From positions 1 to 5,551 of the forward strand of contig JAPUJA010000079.1 of the NCBI GenBank assembly GCA_027296525.1: 5,551 bases of DNA, given 5' to 3'. The translations under genes and the position numbers were made by a program. Position 1 is the first letter of the stretch. Every line of letters begins with the position of its first letter. The stretch comes from Pseudomonadota bacterium. GTDB taxonomy: Bacteria > Pseudomonadota > Alphaproteobacteria > UBA828 > JAPUJA01. This document shows positions 1-4,870 of the stretch, piece by piece. The notes beneath the pieces are model-generated. The model saw nothing but the letters and a program-made list of their open reading frames with translations, did not search any database and was not told where the DNA came from.

Positions 1-753
1 GCGCAGCAGCACCACCTCGGCGGTTTCCTCGGTGATCCCCGGTTGGTGAAAGAGGGGGTAGAGCTCGTCCGCGACCTCCTTGAGCCCCACGGCCCATCCG
101 ATCTGGCTGCTCGCCTCTTCATTGGACTGGAGCGCGAAGACCGGCAGGATGAAGCCGATGGTGGGCGTGCCGGCGGCCCCGATATAGAGATCGATCAGCT
201 GGCGCTCGGCGCGCGGTGCGCCCGCAAGGGCCGCTTCGAGCCGCGCGTCGGGCGGCGGCATCGCGGGCGTTGCGACCAGGCCCTTGCCGTCCATATCGAA
301 GAGCGCGATGCCCGCGGCCCCCAACCGGTTGACGTTGGCGACGACATCGGGCCCGAGCGCGGGGCCGGTGAAGCCGCCCTGTTCGGCCACCGCGACCAGG
401 AGATTGCGCAGGTAAACGCGCTGGGCCGGTTCGTCGATGGGCGCGGTCTCTTGCGCCGTGCCCGTGGCGAGCTGGGTCATGTAGAGCTGCAACGCCGTGT
501 TTTCGGCGAGGCCTTGGAGATGCCCAAACTGGCCCGCCAGCCAGTCGTCGATCGCGGCGAGGCGGCTCTCGGCCACGATTCCCATGCGCACTTGCCAGTT
601 TTGGAGGTCGCGTTCGCGCTCGGCGTCCGCGAAGCGGAAGACGAAGAAGACCCCCACCGCGACCGCGAGGACGAGCACGCCGGCGGCCAGCAGCACGATG
701 CGGTTGGGGCGCCACGCGCCATTCGGGCGCCCGGTGGCGGGGGGAGGGGTCAT
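1..753 (-). CDS. Membrane-anchored Cache-type sensor protein, N-terminal part (runs off window)
   Basis: This frame is open for 251 codons from an ATG at 753 to the left edge with no stop, so the C-terminus is missing. Residues 1-18 are a Pro/Arg-rich cytoplasmic tail. Residues 19-41 (IVLLAAGVLVLAVAVG...) form one transmembrane helix. A charged helix follows (ADAERERDLQNWQ) and then about 200 residues that look extracytoplasmic. The stretches GIALFDMDGKGLVATP (148-163) and QIGWAVGLKEVADEL (217-231) fit the strand pattern of a Cache sensor domain, and EVVLLR at the edge could open a second subdomain. Such proteins usually continue into a kinase, GGDEF/EAL or methyl-accepting output domain, which cannot be seen here, so the output is unknown. 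An in-frame TTG eight codons upstream (position 777) is an alternative start. Neither start has a strong Shine-Dalgarno. The gene diverges from the LapG-like protease. The sensor assignment is by pattern only. Confidence 0.72.
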   Translation of the reverse strand, partial: MTPPPATGRPNGAWRPNRIVLLAAGVLVLAVAVGVFFVFRFADAERERDLQNWQVRMGIVAESRLAAIDDWLAGQFGHLQGLAENTALQLYMTQLATGTAQETAPIDEPAQRVYLRNLLVAVAEQGGFTGPALGPDVVANVNRLGAAGIALFDMDGKGLVATPAMPPPDARLEAALAGAPRAERQLIDLYIGAAGTPTIGFILPVFALQSNEEASSQIGWAVGLKEVADELYPLFHQPGITEETAEVVLLR

Positions 754-833
754 CGTTTCCGTGTTCTGTTCGGACAAGAGCCAAAACGCCGTCGTTGGTC
801 GGGCCGGCGGGAACCTTATCGATGAGCGAGCGG

Positions 834-847
834 CGTTAAGGTTAACG
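834..847. promoter_or_regulatory. TTAA-containing palindrome CGTTAA-GG-TTAACG
   Basis: A 14-bp inverted repeat with perfect 6-bp arms and a 2-bp spacer lies between the divergent sensor and protease genes. It contains two TTAA tetramers, but their 2-bp spacing does not fit the CtrA full site. It could be an operator for another dimeric regulator, or a CtrA half-site (TTAACC reads on the minus strand). It sits 81 bp upstream of the sensor start. The palindrome is directly visible; its function is inferred. Confidence 0.35.
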
Positions 848-919
848 GCGCCGCTTGCGAGTGTTCGTCCGTCCGCGCCCGGAAATCGCGACAATTTTCA
901 GGATATTGGGGCTGAGAAG

Positions 920-934
920 TTAACTGAAGGTTAA
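920..934. promoter_or_regulatory. Candidate CtrA full binding site TTAA-N7-TTAA
   Basis: TTAA at 920-923 and TTAA at 931-934 are separated by exactly seven bases (CTGAAGG). On the minus strand it reads TTAACCTTCAGTTAAC, which also matches the extra C of the TTAA-N7-TTAAC form of the alphaproteobacterial consensus. It lies 96 bp upstream of the protease ATG and 167 bp upstream of the sensor ATG, so it could act on either gene. All five TTAA tetramers I could find in the window fall between 836 and 1010, which stands out in such GC-rich DNA. The match is seen directly; binding by CtrA is inferred, as no ctrA gene is in view. Confidence 0.5.
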
Positions 935-1013
935 ACGCCGAGGTGTCAAATGGCGTGCCCGCAGCCCTTCGGAGGAGCCCGCGGGGGACGTCCAACTCTC
1001 TTTTCATTAAGAC

Positions 1014-1019
1014 GGGAGG
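1014..1019 (+). promoter_or_regulatory. Shine-Dalgarno GGGAGG for the LapG-like protease
   Basis: GGGAGG lies ten bases before the ATG at 1030. It decides the start in favour of that ATG over an in-frame GTG at 943, whose extra 29 codons would put an Arg-rich non-conserved stretch ahead of the signal peptide. Confidence 0.7.
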
Positions 1020-1029
1020 TCGTTTGACG

Positions 1030-1710
1030 ATGAACCTTGCCAACGCGCGATTCCGGGGCCTCTGGGCCGGGCTTCGCATTTCCGCCCTCGCGGCCCTCTT
1101 ATTTATCCTCTCGGGCGTCGTCGCACCGGCGCGCGCGATCATCTATCCGGCGCTCTTCAGCACCCAGGAATTCCGTTCCGACAACCTCGAGATCTTTCCC
1201 AAATGGACCGGCGCGCTCGATCGCTATTTCGATGAGAAGAGGCTCGGCGACGGCGAGTGCACGGGCGAGGAGTTCAATCGCTGTTATCTCGGAGAGTGGC
1301 AGAGCTTTCTGAACACGCTCGTCGGGCTCGACCGGCGCAGCCAGATCGAGAAGATCAACCGCTACATGAACGAGGCCTGGTACATCACCGACATCCGCAA
1401 CTACGGGGTGTTGGATTACTGGGCGACGCCCCGGCAGTTTTTCACGCGGGACGGCGACTGCGAGGACTACGCGATCGCGAAATTCATGTCGCTCCGCGCG
1501 CTCGGCCTCGGTAACGAGCTGATGCGGGTGGTGGTTCTGCAGGATCTCAACCTGCAGACGGCCCACGCGGTGCTCGTCGTCTATCTCGATGGCGAAGCGT
1601 TGATCCTCGACAATCAGGTCCTGCAGGTGGTGCCGGCGGACCAGATCCGCCACTATCAACCCTATTATTCGCTCAACGAAACGAGCTGGTGGCTCCACCA
1701 GCCGCTCTGA
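1030..1710 (+). CDS. Secreted bacterial transglutaminase-like cysteine protease (BTLCP/LapG-like)
   Basis: The 226-residue protein has a classic signal peptide: basic n-region (R7, R9, R16), hydrophobic core ISALAALLFILSGVV, and a likely cleavage site after APARA (residue 36). The mature part matches the BTLCP family (peptidase C93, formerly DUF920). The Cys-His-Asp triad is visible as C144 (RDGDCEDYA), H179 (QTAHAVLVV) and D194 (LILDNQ). D143, E145 and D146 beside the catalytic Cys match the acidic calcium-binding residues known in LapG. C77 and C85 are close enough for a disulfide. In Pseudomonas, LapG is a periplasmic protease that cuts the N-terminus of large adhesins, releasing cells from biofilm, and is held in check by the cyclic-di-GMP receptor LapD. 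Neither LapD nor an adhesin is visible here, so the substrate is unknown. The divergent sensor and the CtrA-like site upstream fit a motility/attachment switch. Family is confident; the LapG role is inferred. Confidence 0.9.
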   Translation: MNLANARFRGLWAGLRISALAALLFILSGVVAPARAIIYPALFSTQEFRSDNLEIFPKWTGALDRYFDEKRLGDGECTGEEFNRCYLGEWQSFLNTLVGLDRRSQIEKINRYMNEAWYITDIRNYGVLDYWATPRQFFTRDGDCEDYAIAKFMSLRALGLGNELMRVVVLQDLNLQTAHAVLVVYLDGEALILDNQVLQVVPADQIRHYQPYYSLNETSWWLHQPL

Positions 1711-1983
1711 CCGGGCGCATGGGGATTGCAGTATCACCGTCACCGCGCCGAGCATTGGGTCGTGGTCCGGGGCCGGGCGAAGGTCACCAAGGGGAAGGAG
1801 AGCTTCACCCTGGAGGTGGATCAGTCGACCTATGTTTCGAAGGAAGAAACCCACAGCCTGGAGAACGCGGGCGATGAACCGCTCGAAGTGATCGAGGTTC
1901 AGTCCGGCGGCTATCTCGGCGAGGACGACATCGTGCGTCTCGAGGACCGTTACGGACGCAGCTCGACCGACTCTCCCGGCTGA
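1711..1983 (+). pseudogene. 5'-truncated mannose-6-phosphate isomerase-type cupin (ManC/AlgA C-terminal domain remnant)
   Basis: The readable frame continues the protease frame immediately after its TGA. It resembles the C-terminal cupin of type II mannose-1-phosphate guanylyltransferase/mannose-6-phosphate isomerase, the bifunctional enzyme making GDP-mannose for polysaccharides. Matching stretches are LQYHRHRAEHWVVVRG (motif 1 with metal-ligand histidines), STYVSKEETHSLENAG (motif 2) and IEVQSGGYLGEDDIVRLEDR plus YGR (the usual C-terminal end). About 40 residues that normally precede this (ERPWG... to the PGxxLSLQ strand) are absent, as is the nucleotidyltransferase domain. No in-frame ATG exists. 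The only usable start is TTG at 1726 with no properly spaced Shine-Dalgarno, giving 85 residues. The P-x-G usual in motif 2 is replaced by SKE. It is most likely a remnant left by deletion or recombination; a translationally coupled mini-cupin is the alternative. Its last 34 bp overlap the 3' end of the minus-strand symporter. Confidence 0.6.
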
Positions 1984-3200
1984 AGCCCCTCGGCGTCGGG
2001 CAGGAAGCGATGCAGGACGGTCGCTCCCACCGCGTCGCCCCAGACATTGACCGAGGTGCGGAAGCGGTCGAGGAACCAATCGACCGCCAAGAGGAGGCCG
2101 ATGCCCTCGAGCGGCAAGCCCACCGCCTCCAAGACGATCACCATGGTGACCAGTCCGGCCTCGGGTATTCCGGCGGCCCCGATCGCGGCGAACGTCGCGG
2201 TCACGAGCACGATGATCTGCTGGCCGATTGAGAGGTCGAGCCCGTAGGCCTGGGCGATGAACATCACGGCGACGGCCTCGTAGAGCGCCGTGCCGTTCAT
2301 ATTGATCGTGCTGCCCAAGGGCAGGACGAAGCGCACGGCCCGGAGATCGACGCCGTTCTCGCGCGCGCATTCCATGGTGAGCGGCAGGGTCGCCGACGAG
2401 CTCGCGGTGCCAAACGCGGTGAAGAGCGCGCGCAGGAGGCCGAGCAGATAGCCGGGCCCGCGCCCGGAGATAAGGAAAAGGATCAGCATCAGCACGAGGA
2501 AGTGAAGGCCGAGGCCGGAGAGCACGGTCACGATGTAGAGCCCGACCGACTCGATTTCCTGGACGAAGGCATCGCCCCCGCCGGCCTTGCCGAGCCGGCC
2601 CGCGACCAGGGCGAAGATGCCGACCGGTGCAAAATACATCAGCCAGGTGACGAGCTTCATCATCGCCTCGTTGATGCCATTGAAGAAGGCGATGACATGC
2701 TCGCCCACGCGCCCCAGCGTCGTGAGCGCCGCCGAGAAGACGATGGCGAACAGAATCAGCGGCAGGAGCTGGGTATTGGCCGCCGAGGCGACGAGATTCG
2801 GTGTCACGAGGGAAAGCAGGAGGTCGCTGAAGCCCGTGCCCTCCTTGGCCGCGATGCTTTCGGAAAGTCCGGTGGACTCGAATTCGAGGCCGTTTCCCGG
2901 CTGGATGATGTTCACCATGACGAGGCCGATGGCGACCGCGATCACCGTGGTCGCGAGGAAATAGATCACGGTGATGCCGCCGATGCGCCCCAGGCGGCGC
3001 ACATCGCCCAAGGCCGCGACCCCGCTCACCACCGCCGCGATGATGAGCGGGATGATCAGCATCTTGAGCGCGTTCAGGAAGAGCTTGCCGATCCAGGCGA
3101 TCTCGGCCATCGCCTCGCCCCAGAACCAGCCCGAGAGAATCCCGGCCACGACACCGATCACGATGAAGAGGAGGAGGAAGGTGGCGTGCTTGTGGGGCAT
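1950..3200 (-). CDS. Dicarboxylate/amino acid:cation symporter (DAACS/SDF family)
   Basis: This is a complete 416-residue inner-membrane carrier of the glutamate/dicarboxylate symporter fold. It is rich in transmembrane helices throughout, with the re-entrant loops in the expected order. HP1 is FGTASSSATLPLTM (263-276). TM7 carries NMNGT (300-304). HP2 is GAAGIPEAGLVTM (341-353). TM8 is DWFLDRFRTSVNVWGD (374-389). By alignment with archaeal GltPh, D378, R381, T382, N385 and D389 match D394, R397, T398, N401 and D405, which bind substrate and cation; this supports an acidic amino acid or C4-dicarboxylate substrate. HP1 lacks the GltPh Arg276 (A266 here) while R379 follows D378, the same swap seen in eukaryotic EAATs. 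NMNGT replaces the more usual NMDGT, so cation coupling may differ. The ATG at 3200 has only a weak ribosome binding site. Glutamate versus succinate cannot be settled from sequence. Confidence 0.93.
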   Translation of the reverse strand: MPHKHATFLLLFIVIGVVAGILSGWFWGEAMAEIAWIGKLFLNALKMLIIPLIIAAVVSGVAALGDVRRLGRIGGITVIYFLATTVIAVAIGLVMVNIIQPGNGLEFESTGLSESIAAKEGTGFSDLLLSLVTPNLVASAANTQLLPLILFAIVFSAALTTLGRVGEHVIAFFNGINEAMMKLVTWLMYFAPVGIFALVAGRLGKAGGGDAFVQEIESVGLYIVTVLSGLGLHFLVLMLILFLISGRGPGYLLGLLRALFTAFGTASSSATLPLTMECARENGVDLRAVRFVLPLGSTINMNGTALYEAVAVMFIAQAYGLDLSIGQQIIVLVTATFAAIGAAGIPEAGLVTMVIVLEAVGLPLEGIGLLLAVDWFLDRFRTSVNVWGDAVGATVLHRFLPDAEGLQPGESVELRP

Positions 3201-3324
3201 GGCTCGAGGTCGGGCGGGCTTCGGCTCGCAAGCACCCTAACAGATATCGCCGTGCCCATCAGCGGATAGAAGCCCCTGGCCAAGGCCGCCCGCTTCGCGC
3301 GATAAAGCTTGGGATCAAGGGTGT

Positions 3325-3330
3325 GAGGGG
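3325..3330 (+). promoter_or_regulatory. Shine-Dalgarno GAGGGG for the FNT transporter
   Basis: GAGGGG is nine bases before the ATG at 3340. This supports 3340 as the original start and so places the TGA at 3460 inside the gene rather than upstream of it. Confidence 0.6.
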
Positions 3331-3339
3331 CCTCTTGCC

Positions 3340-4212
3340 ATGACGGATCCCGACGGCCAACGGTCGAACGACGCGCATCCCGGAATCGACGCCCTGATGC
3401 CCCAGGCGATGGCGCTTCGGGCCGAAGAGGTGGGGGTCGCGAAGGCCCGGCTCGATTTCTGACGTCTCTTGATCCTGGCGGTGCTCGCCGGCGCCTTCAT
3501 CGCCTTCGGCGCGATGTTCGCGACCGTGGTGAGCGCGGGCGCGGAGGCGTTGCCCTTCGGCGTCGCGCGCCTGCTTGCGGGCCTCGTCTTCTCGCTCGGT
3601 CTCATCCTCGTGATTGTGGGCGGCGCCGAGCTCTTCACCGGCAACGCGCTGATCGTCATGGCCTGGGCCGCCCGGGGGATCGCCACCGGCGCGATCTTGC
3701 GCAACTGGGCGATCGTCTATCTCGGCAATTTGATCAGAAGCGCGGCCACCGCGCTTCTGATCTTCGCCGCCCAGCAATACGGCATGGGCGCCGGCGCGGT
3801 CGGAAGCGCCGCGCTCAACATCGCCGCCGCCAAGACGGGGCTCGCCTTCGGGCCCGCTCTTGCCCTCGGCATCCTCTGCAACACGCTGGTTTGCCTCGCG
3901 GTCTGGCTCTGCTTTTCCGCGCGCACGGTGGTCGGCAAGATCTTCGCGCTCGTGCCCCCGATCACCGCCTTCGTCGCGGGCGGCTTCGAGCACAGCGTCG
4001 CGAACATGTATTTCATCCCCATCGGGCTCTTGATCAAATATCTCGCGCCCGATTCCTTCTGGCAGACGATCGGAAAGGTCCCCGCCGACTATCCGACGCT
4101 GAGCCTCCTGGGCTTCATCGAGAATCTCGTCCCCGTCACGATCGGCAATGTGATCGGGGGCGGCGTGCTCGTCGGCGTGGTCTATTGGTTCGCCTATTTG
4201 CGCGGACGTTGA
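3340..4212 (+). CDS. Formate/nitrite transporter (FNT) family channel, interrupted by in-frame TGA at codon 41
   Basis: Read from ATG 3340 through one TGA, the frame gives 290 residues, a normal FNT length. The first 40 residues contain the family N-terminal helix (ALRAEEVGVAKARLDF). After the TGA, LLILAVLAGAFIAFGAMF is TM1. Family hallmarks follow: ELFTGNALIVMAW with T100 (equivalent to FocA Thr91), YLGNLIRS, CNTLVCLAVW, GGFEHSVANMYFIP with H218 (equivalent to FocA His209), and ENLVPVTIGNVIGGGVLVG near the end. FNT proteins are pentameric inner-membrane channels for formate, nitrite, hydrosulfide or similar small anions; the substrate here is unknown. All 250 codons after the TGA are intact. 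Translation could restart at TTG 3469, six bases after the stop, but no Shine-Dalgarno precedes it and the N-terminal helix would be lost. A recent nonsense mutation, a sequence error, or TGA readthrough are the options. It diverges from the symporter, and its stop is 9 bp from the convergent hydrolase gene. Confidence 0.85.
3460..3462 (+). other. In-frame TGA inside the FNT gene
   Basis: The triplet TGA follows GATTTC and precedes CGTCTCTTG in the frame that both upstream and downstream FNT homology share, so no frameshift is involved. A single base change from TGG, CGA or GGA would explain it. Confidence 0.9.
3732..3762 (+). repeat. Perfect 14-bp inverted repeat with 3-base loop inside the FNT gene
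   Basis: GATCAGAAGCGCGG (3732-3745) and CCGCGCTTCTGATC (3749-3762) are exact reverse complements around a CCA loop. The hairpin falls in codons for the transmembrane stretch LIRSAATALLIF. It is not followed by a T-run, so it is not a standard intrinsic terminator. A perfect 14-bp match this close is improbable by chance in a window this size. Function unknown. Confidence 0.85.
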
Positions 4213-4221
4213 TCCGGCACT

Positions 4222-4776
4222 CTAGCGCACGAGTTCGAGGATCTCGGCGAAGGCCGGGCTGTCTTTTCGTTCGAGCCACTCGAACAGGACCATCTCGGTC
4301 GTGACACAGGCGACGCCGCAGGTTTTCATGCGCTCGATCGCCCCCTCCCGGTCCGCCGCCCGGCGCGAGGCGCAAGCGTCGGCGACGAGATAGACCGTCT
4401 CCCCCCTCTCTCTCAGCCCGAGCGCCGTCTGGAGCAGGCAGACATGGGTCTCGGCGCCGGCGAGGACGAACTGGTCGCGCCCGCTCGCCTTGAGGGCATC
4501 GATGCGCGCGCTGAAGGCGTCTTCGCGCGTGGCCCCGAAGGCGAGCTTGGCGATGACGGCGGCGTCGTCGGGGAGCGCGCTCGCGATTTGAGGGACCGTG
4601 CTCCCGAGCCCTTCCGGGTATTCCTCGGTCAGCGTCACGGGGACCTCGAAGAGCCGCGCGGCCCAGATGAGCGCCCCGGCCCGCCCCAGAAGCTCAGGTC
4701 CCCCGGAGAGCGCCGGGATCAGCCTTTCCTGGAGATCGACGACGATCAGCGCCGAGCGCCTCGAATGGAGTAGAAT
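4222..4776 (-). CDS. Isochorismatase-family cysteine hydrolase with probable ATT start
   Basis: The frame gives 184 residues when begun at ATT 4776, the usual size of a small isochorismatase/YcaC-type hydrolase. The Asp-Lys-Cys triad is D14 (LIVVDLQERL), K77 (VIAKLAFGA) and C113 (GAETHVCLLQTALGL); the GxExHVC signature is clear. These enzymes hydrolyse amide or ether-type bonds through the Cys, and the substrate is not predictable. The first conventional start is GTG 4638 (codon 47), but starting there deletes the catalytic Asp and the first strand. Between the upstream stop near 4866 and 4638 there is no ATG, GTG or TTG in frame. ATT 4776 sits five bases after GGAGG and aligns with where relatives begin (MLLxxxRSALIVVD). 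So either a rare ATT start is used or an ATG has mutated. The gene is convergent with the FNT gene and divergent from the nitroreductase. Confidence 0.85.
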   Translation of the reverse strand: MLLHSRRSALIVVDLQERLIPALSGGPELLGRAGALIWAARLFEVPVTLTEEYPEGLGSTVPQIASALPDDAAVIAKLAFGATREDAFSARIDALKASGRDQFVLAGAETHVCLLQTALGLRERGETVYLVADACASRRAADREGAIERMKTCGVACVTTEMVLFEWLERKDSPAFAEILELVR

Positions 4777-4779
4777 GGT

Positions 4780-4787
4780 CCCCTCCC
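4780..4787 (-). promoter_or_regulatory. Strong Shine-Dalgarno GGGAGGGG positioned for the ATT start
   Basis: On the minus strand GGGAGGGG is followed by ACC and then ATT at 4776. The core GGAGG (4786-4782) lies five bases from ATT, optimal spacing. No conventional start codon is nearby in this frame. The same bases form one arm of the 4780-4820 inverted repeat. Confidence 0.6.
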
Positions 4788-4820
4788 GCGAACGAGCCCA
4801 AGATGCCGGAACGGGAGGGG
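4780..4820 (-). promoter_or_regulatory. 9-bp inverted repeat that could mask the hydrolase Shine-Dalgarno
   Basis: CCCCTCCCG (4780-4788) and CGGGAGGGG (4812-4820) are perfect reverse complements separated by 23 bases. In a minus-strand transcript starting upstream of 4820 the leader would fold into a GC-rich hairpin that buries the entire ribosome binding site of the hydrolase. As DNA it could instead be an operator in this 94-bp divergent region. The repeat is seen directly; the regulatory role is inferred. Confidence 0.45.
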
Positions 4821-4870
4821 CGCGGCAAGCCTGCGCGCTCTTGGTGTCTTGAGACGAGGGAGATTATGCC

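Noticed and set aside
43..825. A 260-codon plus-strand open frame
   Set aside because: It is antisense to the Cache-type sensor, with the charged low-complexity composition typical of a shadow frame and no recognisable motif.
810..837. GGAAC ... CGTT pair resembling an alphaproteobacterial EcfG general stress promoter
   Set aside because: The spacing is 19 bases instead of the expected 16-17, and the CGTT is part of the TTAA palindrome, so the match is not convincing.
943..1029. In-frame GTG extension of the protease
   Set aside because: The ATG at 1030 has a well-spaced GGGAGG and starts a clean signal peptide; the extension adds an unlikely Arg-rich N-terminus and overlaps the regulatory region.
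1099..3231. A 710-codon open frame on the minus strand spanning the symporter and protease genes
   Set aside because: It is a GC-bias shadow: its Arg/Ala/Pro-rich translation shows no family features, and it overlaps two clearly recognisable genes in other frames.
3201..3339. Promoter elements in the divergent region between symporter and FNT genes
   Set aside because: Neither strand shows a -35/-10 pair with acceptable sequence and spacing; AT-rich bits such as GATAAA at 3301 lack a partner.
3259..3993. A 244-codon minus-strand open frame
   Set aside because: It is antisense to the FNT channel gene. Its extremely charged composition comes from reading hydrophobic codons backwards.
4213..4221. 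Intrinsic terminator between the convergent FNT and hydrolase genes
   Set aside because: Only 9 bp separate the two stops, and no stem with a T-run is present on either strand.
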